DNA from: Sphaerosporella brunnea
Lineage: Eukaryota > Ascomycota > Pezizomycetes > Pezizales > Pyronemataceae
Direction of reading: 5' to 3'
DNA: 64,000 nucleotides
NCBI GenBank assembly: GCA_008704415.1
Contig: VXIS01000057.1
Coordinates: forward strand, 124,001-188,000
The translations under genes were made by a program, and so were the position numbers. Under the pieces are notes generated by a model, which was given only the letters and a program-made list of their open reading frames with translations, searched no databases and was not told the origin of the DNA. The first letter of the stretch is position 1; every line of letters begins with the position of its first letter. This document shows, one piece after another, positions 54,064 to 64,000 of the stretch.

Positions 54064-57000
54064 ATGTCTCTCAACACCGGTTCGCGCGGTCAATCCCCTA
54101 TGTCTTCTGGTCGATCATCTCCTCAACCCCGCCGTCGCATCGATGAAGGTACCTCCTCCGAGCTCTCGGTCTCTGTTCAGACACGTACGGGAAAGGACTG
54201 ACAGAGATCCCCCCACACAAGATCCTACAAAGAAGGATCCCAAATACAAGCGATTCTCTGCGAGCATAGACCGAGCTCTCGCGCTCTTTGAAAGCAATAA
54301 TTTGCAAGAGTGGGCCGACTACATCTCATTCTTGGGACGACTGCTGAAGGTGGGCTCTTGATGAGCTGCTCCGGAGCACGCTGACTGTGTGTGCTGAGCT
54401 CCCCAGGCATTACAATCTCACCCATCACTGCCATTTATTCCGTCCAAATCACTGGTCGCGCAACGTCTGGCTCAGTGTCTAAACTCGCGCCTGCCCTCCG
54501 GCGTCCACCAGAAAACTATAGAAGTTTATTCCTACATATTCTCGTTGATCGGCCGCGATGGCTTGAGTGCGGACTTGGCGCTATGGACTCCAGGCCTGAC
54601 TCCCGTGCTTTCATATGCGTCCTTAACGCTCAAGCCGCACTACCTTGATTTGCTGGAGAGGTTCTACCTGCCGATAGGAACGGCACTACGCCCGGCGCTC
54701 AAGGCATTGGTTCTGGCGCTGCTTCCGGGAATCGATGAAGAGGGCGGGGAGTATTTCGATAAGACTTTGGCCCTGATCGATGCCATCCGCAGGGAGGTTA
54801 AAGACGATGCATATTTCTGGCAGTGCGTTCTCCTGGCCACCATAACAGCCCCGGCCCGGAGACAGGGCGCCCTGGTGTTCCTGGGACGGCGGTTACCACA
54901 ACTACATGGGGCATCGGCAGGTGGCGCTGATGGTGATGGCAAGACGGATGAAGAGCGGCAGGCGGAGGCGGAAGCATTGATTAGTCCTGAGCCCGGGCTG
55001 TTGGTGCGCGCTTTCTGTGCCGGACTCCGAGATGAACAATTGCTGGTGCAACGAGGATTCTTGGATCTCTTGGTCACGGATATACCTTTGTCTTCTCCCG
55101 TCCTCCAAGAAAAGGTGTCTAAGGCGGATCTTGAGTTGCTGGTGACATCTGCCTCTGGAGTGGTGCTCAGGAGGGACATGTCGCTGAACAGGCGGTTGTG
55201 GGCATGGTACCTCGGCCCGGATGAAGCCAGCTCGCAAGCCTACTTCGAGAAATATGGCCTCCAGGCGTTGGTTGATGGTTTATCAAAGATGCTTTACTTA
55301 TCTGACGCGCCACCGGCCGAAAGGGCTCGCCCATACAGGATATGCTTGTCGCTGATGGATCGCTGGGAGGTTGGTTCTTTGGTCGCCCCCAAGCTGTTCC
55401 TCCCAGCCATCCAAAGCCTCCGAGAGTATGAGATGAACGCCCCCAGTAAGGAGACATACGGCGAGGTTTTCCGCAGCGCAAGCATGTTCTTCGATGGAGT
55501 TGAGGCTGGCTTAATTTGGGGGCAGATGCTAGACAAAATAAAAACAGCGTTTTCTGAGAGCGGCGAGCGTGCTACAGATCACCTGCAAGTGGTGAGATTC
55601 ATAATCAGGACTTTCAACGTTCGAGAGGAGGAGATGGTGCTTGTGCATGCACCGATGGCGGTACTAGCCATTTTACGGTATCTCGGTGTCGAGCCAAAGG
55701 ATGATTCGCAAGAGCTATGGCGAAACGGCTTCTTGCTTGCAGAGGAGATCTGGGCCCTTGTACCGACGACTGCTTTCAAGGCGTCAGCATCAGTGCCTTC
55801 GCAGCAGAACTTAGAACCCTCAATTCTTGACGCCATACAGAACTTCTATCACCGGCTCCAAGTGCGGTCATCGAACGGTTCTATCATCCAGGCGCCACTT
55901 CAGTCTTCCCAAGCGGCTGAATTGATCCTTAAAGATGTCGCCTCAGCGGTTCAAAAGGCAATAAACGGGAACGCCCTTGATGTTGACATACGATGCAGAT
56001 TGCTTGTCAACATACTTCATAAGGTCCCGAAGCTTTCCAACTGGCATGATGTCGAGTCTCTCATTTCGAGCTTTTTATCCAAGTTACAGCTGGATCCAGT
56101 TCCGTTTGGTGCCCTACGAGGGATTTCGGACATAGTGGCTGCATTGTATTCAAAGGGATACCTGGATATCAAGGACACTGACGCCTTGGTTTCATCAGTC
56201 ACAAGCGGACTGTGGTTTTACCTCTCACCTGATGCTCCAAAATTCCATGTCGAATCTGTCAAGGCCCTTTGGAATCTCCAAAACGCACTCGGCGATAGAA
56301 GGGTCGAGGCAGCCATTGCTACTGTAATGACCAGCACAAGTTCCCCTGATGCGGAGCCTGGCAGGAATTTTGCAGTTCTTTGGATGCACAGTGTCGGTGG
56401 CATCGGCGCGAATACGTACAATGTGATGCTGACCAGGCCTTTGTTTCTGTTCCTGGATTCGCTGGCCGACGATGGACTGGAGATTTCAATATTCGCCCGG
56501 GGTTGGTTGCAAACGCTACCAAGCATCAATAAGTGCGTATAGCCCGTACGATTCACCTGTAGGTGAGGAAGACGGTGATTCTGATCAGAATTTTCACCAG
56601 GTTATTTTGGATCTTCGTCGAGAAGCTGCTTGGGTTTCCGTTTTTGAAGGACCCTGGCGCAAGAGATAGCGATGGTGCGCCACGTCAAAGACCTATCTTT
56701 GCAGAAGACGATTGCCTAGAAATCGCCACGTACTACTTCCAGACATTGCTAAATATATTGCGGTACTCAACAAACGGCATGATGGCCCAGCTAGCGACTG
56801 AACTGGTTGTGAATGGAGATGAGCGCAAAGCAAAAGCTTTACTGCAATGTCGGTACATCCGTCTCGACCTCGCCATGAAAGATGCTAACCAGGCACGAAG
56901 GGACATACGAGGAGGAAGACATGTCACTACAGACATTTTTTGCCAAAGTGGCCGTCAGAGCCATTGATGGTGATGCAGCGGACCCACAAAGTTCCGAGCG

Positions 57001-59718
57001 GGTGTCCAAACTTCACAAGATGGCACTCGGTGTACTCCAGCAGTTGCTCTTGAGCCCGTACTCGAAACCTTTGGCAGATATGGAACTGGAGGAGATTCTC
57101 ACGGCCCGGCTGATATCGACAATGGATACCAAGGAAACGTATGTGCAGGTTGCCTTACTAGAGGTCCTACACGAGGCCCTCAAACTGTCTCTCAACCGGC
57201 CCACCAGTCATCTGGGCCACCTCCGTCAACTCAGTCGAAATTCAGATGTCGCCAAAGTAGGCCCACGAGGCTCCGGAGTTGGTATTGATGCGGAAAAAGT
57301 GGCCCCTCCACCGCAGGTTGCTCCGCCACAGCAGCTGCTCAAGTGTCTTATTGCTGGTTTCTCAAGTCCAAGCAGTAGGCCTGTGTTGGACAGCTGGATC
57401 ATATTCCTTGGTGAATGCTTGCCGCTCATCACTGACGTCATATTCCAGATGGTGATACCTCTGGTTGAGTGTCTTTGTGGTCAAATTCAAGCCACCTTCG
57501 AATCGCTTAAAACCGTGTTCCAAGGCACCGAAAAGCTCCGCGTTCCCCAAACCGGTGGCAAAAGTCCAGAGAGTACTCTAGTAGCACTGTTGAACGGTCT
57601 CGAGCAGATACTCGCGGCTGCTCACGCACGGCTTCTTGACGAAGAGCTGAAAAGTGTTGGTCCCAAGAGTCCAGATGCTCCCAGCGGTGGATTCTTTGGC
57701 AACATGGTCTCTGGAGTGTTTTCGGTCGAAAACCCGCAAAACCGAAGTGCGGCTGCAAATAACAGGCTTACTGTGCTGTTATGTTTTCAGGACACTGTTA
57801 AGATCTGTTACTCCATCTGGAGCTGGAGCGATGCCAGCGGTAACAGTGGAAGTTTGGATACTGCCAGCAAGGAGAGCTGGGGTTATACTAGTTTACGTAT
57901 GAAAGGGCGTGCCAGACGGATTCTGGAGCACATGTTTGCGGCCGAGACTTTAGAGTGCCTGGAGACGCTGATAGAATTGTGGCCTGGACGTGTTGCACCA
58001 CTAGGAGAACGGACGGTGGGAAGCATCTTCCGGTTGGTGAATGTTTTGGATGGTTCCAGGCCGAAACACACAATACCGGCTATATTCAATGCGATCTATT
58101 CGCGGACAAACCCAGCAGCTTTGGATCCGAGCCGAAGATCAACTTTGACGGCGGAGTTGAGCGACATAGATGTGGTTGTTTTCCTGGTCGAGTACGCGAG
58201 GAGTCTTGAAGATGATGCCATGGATGAGATCTGGGCCGATTGCATGGTATTTTTACGAGATGTTCTCACCAATCCGTTCCCGCATCGCCAGATTTTGCCG
58301 AGCTTGCTCAGCTTCACGGCTATTTTGGGGGAAAAGGTAGATAATACCAACTTTGGGGAGCAGAGAAAGATGAGGAAAGAGTTAGGGGTAATTCCCCAAA
58401 AAACTCCACAGTTCACCGTGTAGCGCTAATATCGTATCCATAGGATCTATTTTTACGGATGTTGACCGCTGTTTTCACCGTCGCTCCAGCTGGCTCTCGG
58501 ATGCTCGAGCAGTCTGCGTCTGTGGATCGAGATCGGATGGAGCTCGATGGTGAAAGCCCACCGTCTCGTCCAACCAAAAACAAACCAGTACCGGATGATA
58601 TCGTTCCCATCCTCGCTTCTATCGTTCCAGAACTTCGCAAGGTAGTAGTAGAGCCGGATCGAGTGATAACCGCCTCTGTCAGCATCTCGACATCGTTGAT
58701 AGGCCCGATATTCCGCTCCAAATCATTCCCACAAAACGTGTCCCCGGCGTTGCTGGACTTGATATATCAACTAACCCGTCTACAAAACAATCAAAAGGCC
58801 TGGAGAAAGGAGCTGTCTGAAGCCTTACTTGACCAGCGGTTCTTCCTCAGCCCTCCCGCACTGGTCAAAGACAAATGGGTTCCCCTCACAAAGCAACTTA
58901 TCCTCGCGGATCGCGAGCGCATGACAGAGCTTCTCGCACGTATCACTCCTCCCTCCGCGGCGGGTGTGCTCTTCGGCGTCGGCGCCAATTCTGCGCGGCA
59001 AGAAGCAGACCGCAAACACGCACTCAACCTCAAACGCATCGCATTCCTGATCTTTGCCGCAGAGACAGACACCTTCGTCCCTAAACTCACTGAGATTGAA
59101 GAAAAGCTCGTGGAACTTCTCTCCGCAACGGCTGTGTCTTCACCCTCATCCGCTACCCGTGGGGAGGTTTATCTCGTCCTTCGTGCCCTGGCTCTTCGCA
59201 TGAGCCCCGTACATCTTAGCTCATTGTGGCCACTCATTAACAGCGAGCTACACAGCGCACTCGTCGCACTCGCACCGGAAGGCGATCCGGAACGGATCTA
59301 CAGCGACGCTACTATTCTCCATGCGTGTAAACTCCTGGACCTACTCCTCGTGCTCGCATCAGACGAGTTCCAGCTGCACGAATGGTTGTTTGTAACCGAT
59401 ACCATTGAGGCGGTGTATCATCCGCACGACTGGACGCCGATGGCACTGGTGGACCAAGTCGTGCTGGAGATGCAAGTGCCAGGGTCCAGCAGAATGGGAA
59501 ATCGTGCCTATGAGATTGAACATGGAGGTGGAAGGAAACCATGGTTCCGGGGAAGAGAGGAGGGACAAGCAGAGGATGTGAGGAGGGATGTCATCGCCCC
59601 ATTCCTGAGGAATCTTAGTATTGCTAGCTATGAGGGGACCTATGCTATGGGACGCCCAGATCTGGAAGGATGCGAGGATGCACTGGCTGCTGATTTGTTT
59701 GAAGACGCTGCGTTGTAA
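54064..59718 (+). CDS. DOP1: DOP1 (Dopey) Golgi/endosome trafficking protein
   Basis: Large leucine-rich protein that works with Mon2 and the flippase Neo1 at Golgi and endosomes. Six exons: 54064-54148, about 54222-54349, 54407-56532, 56589-56852, 56893-58387 and 58444-59718, about 1,790 aa. Residues about 30-90 carry the Dopey N-terminal signature DPKYKRFSASIDRALALF, then WADYISFLGRLLKALQSHPS and VHQKTIEVYSYIFSLIGRDG. The C-terminus (LHEWLFVTDTIEAVYHPHDW) matches the family end, and the length agrees with fungal Dop1. Two junctions are less certain. The first acceptor could be at 54206 or 54221; both keep frame, and the second has a CTGAC branch-like string at the right distance. Intron 4 would be only 40 nt. 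Frame and family conservation at SINK, SLQTFFAKV and LRMLTAVF support the rest. Confidence 0.9.
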
Positions 59719-60027
59719 TTTGGTGATAGCAAGTACAGAAAATAAATGTTCGCAAGAGCTTACCGAGTGACACGTCGTGTGTTTCTACATGCGGTTACAT
59801 ATGTTTTTCTTTTTCGAGTAAAAACTGCGCAGCTCAACTAGCCGCTTGGTTCGAGTTGGTTGTGGTGTTTCTCGTGTGTCGATAGGGCTTGCAACCCTAT
59901 TTGTGTGTTGACAGTCAAGCGAGCCCGCACGCCGCAACCTAGCAAGCAGCCCCATTCGAAAAATCACCGCCAAACTAACAACCAGCAGCAGCGTCGTCAT
60001 CTGCCCTACAACTCCCAGCCGACAAAA

Positions 60028-61362
60028 ATGGTGAGTCGATGCCATTTGATTTTTCGCGGTTTCCACGGTCCCAAGGCCGCGCGACAAGATGGAATGGAGG
60101 AGGAGATCGCAAAGCTGGATTTTGGAGAATTTCGAGATTCGAAGTGGAAATGCTGATGGTGGTATTTTTGCGACGACAGACGACCAGACCCACTGTTACG
60201 ATCATCGGTGCCGACGGCAAGGCCAGCGGTGCCACCGCTCCTCTCCCCGCGGTTTTCAAGGCCCCCATCCGTGCCGATATTGTCCAGTCGGTTCACACCG
60301 GCATGGCCAAGAACAAGAGACAGCCCTATGCCGTCTCTTCCAAGGCTGGTCACCAGACCTCCGCTGAGTCCTGGGGAACTGGTAAGAATCCACGCTACAA
60401 AACCCTTTCAAGCAGTCGAATTGACGAATTGTTGAACAGGACGTGCTGTCGCCCGTATCCCGCGTGTCTCTGGAGGAGGAACCCACCGTGCTGGTCAGGC
60501 TGCCTTCGGTAACCAGTGCCGTTCCGGTCGTATGTTCGCGCCCACCAAGACCTGGCGCAAGTGGCACGTGAAGGTCCCCCAGGGACAGCGCCGGTTCGCT
60601 ACCGCCTCTGCTCTTGCCGCCTCTGCTGTCGTCCCCTTGGTTCAGGCTCGTGGTCACCGCGTTGCTGAGGTTGCTGAGCTTCCCCTCGTCATCTCCTCTG
60701 CCGCCTTCAACGACATTTCCAAGACCCGTGCCGCCGTCGCTCTCTTGAAGACGGTCGGTGCTTACACCGATGTCGTCAAGGTTGCCAAGTCCCGCAAGGT
60801 CCGTGCCGGTAAGGGTAAGCTGCGTGGCCGCCGCCACCGCCAACGCCGCGGTCCTCTCGTCATCTTCAACCCCGCCGACGAGACCTCCGTCAACGTTGTC
60901 AAGGCCTTCCGCAACATCCCCGGTGTTGAGACCTGCTCCGTCAATGCCCTCAACCTCCTCCAGCTCGCCCCTGGTGGACACTTGGGACGTTTCGTCATCT
61001 GGACTGAGTCTGCTTTCGGTGCCCTGAACACCATCTATGGCAGCACCACCGAGGCTGGCGAGGGCAAGAAGAACTACTTACTTCCTTCCAACGTCGTCTC
61101 CCAGGCCGACCTTGCCCGTCTTATCAACTCGAGTGAGATCCAGACCGTTCTGCGTCCTGTTAAGGGCAGCGCCACGCGGAAGAGGGGTGGAAAGGCTGGT
61201 GTACTGAAGAAGAACCCGCTCAAGAACAAGCAGATCATGCTCAGACTCAACCCCTACGCCAAGGCATTCTCCGAGCAGAAGCTTGGAAGCCAGAAGGTTG
61301 AGGGATCCAAGGAGCGTCCCGGCTTGACTGAGACCTTCAAGAAGATCATCAGCGCTCCTTGA
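60028..61362 (+). CDS. RPL4: 60S ribosomal protein uL4 (RPL4)
   Basis: Large-subunit protein whose internal loop lines the peptide exit tunnel. Three exons: 60028-60030 (the start codon alone), 60180-60381 and 60440-61362, about 375 aa. The mature start reads [58 protein letters not shown], then [13 protein letters not shown] and [20 protein letters not shown] are standard uL4. The C-terminal extension is Lys-rich, as in eukaryotic uL4. The first intron (149 nt) begins right after ATG with GTGAGT and ends CGACAG. The space from the DOP1 stop codon to this ATG is 309 bp and must hold the promoter. The leader just before the ATG is A/C-rich, as is usual for strongly expressed fungal genes. Codon use is visibly C-biased at third positions. 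Confidence 0.96.
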
Positions 61363-62049
61363 GCGGTGATGGGGAGTTTGTTTTGTGGCTTTAATGAATA
61401 AAAATTTGCGGTGTTCTTTTTTTCTTTCTCATTTTTTGTTCTGGGCATGGGATAGGTTCAATCTACGCGGTGTTCACAATATCATTTTCTGGGTTCTGGG
61501 TTCACTTTTTTCGTTTGCGTCAAGTGATGTACCTATGCATGTGTGATAGGCTGTGATTCGCCATGTTGTAGATTGTAGAAACAACCCACTTCCGCTGCCA
61601 GAGATACATGGGCTCGTTGATTCGTGATGTGATGGAAAGATATGCTGGTCGGTGTGCATTGTGCAGTCGAGCGCTGCTGCTTTTGGGAGCCGGTGCGGTG
61701 AAAGCAAGGGTAGATATTCGATGCTGTGCAGCTTCTGCAGAGAGAGCAGCAAGATTCTTCCATCTCTTCTTCCAGCCAGCGTTTCTGGTCATTGGTCAAG
61801 ACTTTATCTGCAAACAACTTCGCTACCAGGAACACCTCTTCTGCCTGTGGAACCTAAGTCCGCCCATTACTCCACTGGCAAAAGCAATGCTCCCCCGAGC
61901 CAAAGCCACCCGCTGCCTATAAAACCCTCGCCGCGGTCGGCATTTCGGCAGAACAATATATGGCCGCCGTTACAGCGCAACCCACCACCCCTTGAAGAAC
62001 CGGGAAGGAGACACGGGATTGTTGGTCAGCGAGATCAGAATGCTAGGGA
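61363..62049. other. Region between RPL4 and the DUF2293 remnant
   Basis: About 690 bp: RPL4 3' UTR (T-rich near 61420) and then sequence that could be the decayed 5' part of the next gene. A piece at about 61910-61990 in one frame (AAYKTLAAVGISAEQYMAAV) looks protein-like, but its frame ends at a stop near 62016. Confidence 0.35.
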
Positions 62050-63430
62050 TGAGCGTAATCACAGCCGTCACTTGGGGAGTTCACAAAACAGAGATAAGCA
62101 TAGAGCTAGGTTCCGCGAGCTGGAACGTGAGCGAAAGGAAATAAAGAGGGTTGAACGAGCCCGTGAAGCTAAGCGCCTGCATGAAGAGGCGCAGAGAATC
62201 TCGAAGGTGAAGAAGGCTCGGGCGTTGGCAGATGGCTCCTGGAAGTATGAGCTCGTTCGGAACACGAGGGAACGCGTTATCATCGCTGCCAGAGTGCGGG
62301 CCAAGAGTAACCTCGAAGAATTTGGTGCTTTTTTTTTTCATTGATGAGGTTAACGATAACTGGCCGGTGGTATAAGGTTTGTTTTACTATGCGTCCTATC
62401 GTGGAAGGGTATAGTTATGTGCCTAAGGGCAATGTTTACATCACTCGAACTGCGGAAAAGTTCACCAAAGAGGCGGGAAACTGTGTCCATTGTCTGCCCC
62501 GACAGTTCTTCAACTTCGGGGATATAGGTTCCAAAGGAAATCCATGAGAGGGTAAAGCAGCATGAGGAGATGGCCCGTGAGGATCGCCGTGTGTTTTATC
62601 TGCATTGCCTGTCTGGGGGAAACTGGGTTGCTGACCATGATATATCAGAACATGTCAATGATCTCAGGGAGCAGAGGGAAAAGAGAGAGGCTATTCTTTG
62701 CTTTCTGGGAATGTTCGAGAAAATGCCAGAAACGGACTGCGAGGCTGTCGTCAACAGGGCTTTCCAGAGGGTGAGCACCTTTTTCAGTGCTGTGGGATTG
62801 CCTTTGATGTGATGTGGTCTTCTAGTTTTCCGGTCGTGTTGGACGCACACATAAAATTCCTTTGCCCAAACAGCTTCGTCGCGCCGTGGTTGCGCCTCTT
62901 CGTCACAGCCATACAGAGTAAGGACAGCAGTTGATTCAAGCCGCTATGGAACGCATAAGTAAGATGAAATTTACAGGAAAGAAAAAGGAAAAAAGAGGGA
63001 ACGGGCCACCCTCACAGAGCGAGACAACGCTCGACACAAGGTATCCGAAAAGATTGGGGAAGTGTGGCGGAGAGCCTTGCACGCCATCTCCATGGGACTG
63101 CCCTCTGCAAAGGGCCAAATCGGAATTCATTACCAAAGGAAAAGCCAAAATAAAGACGACTCAGGACAAGGACGAAAGTGATGATGATGGGTGGATTGTT
63201 GACGATGACGAGGAAGAGGAAGAGGAAGAGGAAGAGGAAGAGGAAGGTTCGGATGAAGAGGATGATGAGGATGATTTCTGGCGGCGAGAATTACAGACCT
63301 CCTCAGAGAGCTCGGCACTTAGTCCGGAGGAGGACGTCGAGAACGCCAGCGACTCAGAAAACAAACTCAAGGTCGAGCTGTACTCGGATTCGGAAACTGA
63401 TATACCGGTGTTAGGTGAAGGTGAAAAAGG
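62050..63430 (+). pseudogene. Decaying DUF2293-domain gene
   Basis: Protein-like segments lie in order but in different frames. EREKER-type charged helix (62090-62200, frame of KHRARFRELERERKEIKRVE); VEGYSYVPKGNVYITRTAEK (about 62398-62460); ETVSIVCPDSSSTSGI, then a stop TAG, VPKEIHERVKQHEEMAREDR (about 62529-62590); MFEKMPETDCEAVVNRAFQR; a plausible intron 62771-62825; FSGRVGRTHKIPLPKQLRRA then PLRHSHTE and a stop TAA at 62919-62921; IQAAMERISKM; then, in another frame, ERDNARHKVSEKIGEVWR; and an acidic tail DESDDDGWIVDDDEE in a third frame. This order, including SGRVGRT and the HxHT motif, is that of DUF2293 proteins. At least five frameshifts or stops are needed, so it is non-functional. 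A 10-T run near 62329-62338 probably carries one frameshift. Confidence 0.65.
63210..63246. repeat. GAGGAA microsatellite in the acidic tail
   Basis: Six or so GAGGAA hexamers in a row, encoding poly-Glu in the acidic tail frame of the DUF2293 remnant. Such tracts change length easily and may have contributed to the frame losses nearby. Confidence 0.75.
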
Positions 63431-63486
63431 CTTAAGTAGGTCAAGGTGTGCTTCATATACTCCCGTACTTCTTTCCAAATATCAAA

Positions 63487-63576
63487 AAGCCCCCCGTGGC
63501 CCAGTGGTACAGACTGCTGGGAGGAATCGGCACCCCTTCACAACTGGGGTGCACCGGTTCGATTCCTGGGGCTTCC
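63487..63576 (+). other. tRNA-like module with intact A and B boxes
   Basis: TGGCCCAGTGG at 63497-63507 fits the internal pol III A box (TRGYNNARNNG), and GGTTCGATTCC at 63556-63566 fits the B box exactly. AAGCCCC (63487) and GGGGCTT (63568) could pair as an acceptor-like stem, and GCACCCC...GGGGTGC forms a hairpin between the boxes. The T-arm has mismatches, the acceptor stem is out of register with the A box, and no convincing 7-nt anticodon loop exists. I therefore call it a tRNA-derived sequence (pseudo-tRNA or SINE head), not a tRNA gene. T-rich sequence, including a 17-T run near 63657-63673, follows about 80 bp downstream. Confidence 0.5.
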
Positions 63577-64000
63577 TCGCTGCCCCCTCCACGGCTGGGG
63601 GCGGAAGGTTTTGTTTTCGATTTTTTGAGCCCCCCTCACCCACCCCACCTTCATGTTTTTTTTTTTTTTTTCTGGAGGCGTCAGTCGTCAAGATCTTTTT
63701 TTCTTGACCATTCTTTGGGCAGATGGGCAGATTGTGTCCATAAACGCCTAGAGTTGGTGGTAGTGAGGAAGCGAGCGAGCGGATATGATGTGGCGAGTGA
63801 TAGTTTGTGCCCGCACGCGCTTACCGTGCATTCAATTTATCCCTTTAGCACTTGTAGTTGAGGCTTCCCGCCCTGGTCGGCAAAGGTTGAATATTTACCA
63901 AGGCTTAGACCGTCCATTTTGAAGACAGGCCAGCGCATAGAAACGTCGTAGATGGACTCGCTGTCTGTTCAAATTAATATTGCGAGGCGAGGGTCCGATA
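63577..64000. other. Right edge, nothing recognised
   Basis: About 420 bp with the long T run near 63657 and otherwise no feature I can support. Confidence 0.4.

Noticed and set aside
62050..63430. Intact multi-intron DUF2293 gene
   Set aside because: Only one of the breaks (62771-62825) has a convincing GT...AG intron; the others are single-base shifts or stops within conserved blocks.
63487..63576. Functional tRNA gene
   Set aside because: A and B boxes match, but the T-stem has mismatches, the acceptor stem is out of register and no 7-nt anticodon loop with U33 can be drawn.

Overview
The window is nuclear DNA of a filamentous ascomycete (Pezizomycotina). The evidence is short GT-AG introns of about 40-75 nt in nearly every gene, compact intergenic spaces, and orthologues typical of that group: a multidomain adenylate cyclase with RA, LRR, PP2C-like and cyclase domains, an eisosome BAR protein, a BUB1 carrying two KEN boxes, an ALR/MNR2-type Mg transporter and a two-pass LEM/HeH inner nuclear membrane protein. 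I cannot fix the class or genus from sequence alone. All exon structures were joined by hand from reading frame, splice sites and family conservation. For every multi-exon model except the pseudogenes the spliced length is divisible by three.

Layout. 0-2 kb: protein disulfide isomerase (minus), ending in HDEL. 2-4.7 kb: no gene, but a short inverted-repeat element and a degenerate tandem repeat. 4.7-16.6 kb: BUB1-type checkpoint kinase (minus), SLC35C2-like transporter (plus), TRAPP subunit Trs23 (plus), proteasome subunit Rpn10 (minus) and a CorA/ALR-type Mg transporter (minus). 17.2-18.3 kb: a dead DDE transposase and a second copy of the short element. 18.8-30.6 kb: a putative type II glycosyltransferase (plus), a single-pass membrane protein (minus), PYM (minus) and the N-recognin UBR1 (plus). 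30.6-34.3 kb: gene-free, with several terminal-inverted-repeat elements. 34.3-41.0 kb: adenylate cyclase (minus). 41-45.4 kb: gene-free, with a PIF/Harbinger-like element flanked by TAA and another inverted-repeat element. 45.5-61.4 kb: an F-box/LRR-like orphan (minus), SRC1/HEH (minus), Trs20 (plus, divergent from SRC1), PIL1-type eisosome protein (minus), DOP1 (plus, divergent from PIL1) and ribosomal protein uL4 (plus). 61.4-64 kb: a decaying DUF2293 gene followed by a tRNA-like module.

Functionally this is a housekeeping region. Secretory-pathway genes are frequent (PDI, SLC35C2-like, Trs23, Trs20, DOP1, putative glycosyltransferase), with protein turnover (RPN10, UBR1), mRNA/translation (PYM, uL4), signalling (adenylate cyclase) and mitosis/nuclear envelope (BUB1, SRC1). 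I see no secondary-metabolite cluster, CRISPR or clearly new multi-gene system. The unusual content is in three mobile-element-rich gaps (2-4.5, 30.6-33.9 and 42-45 kb), the decaying DUF2293 gene, and a PDI intron placed so that its retention would remove the HDEL signal.
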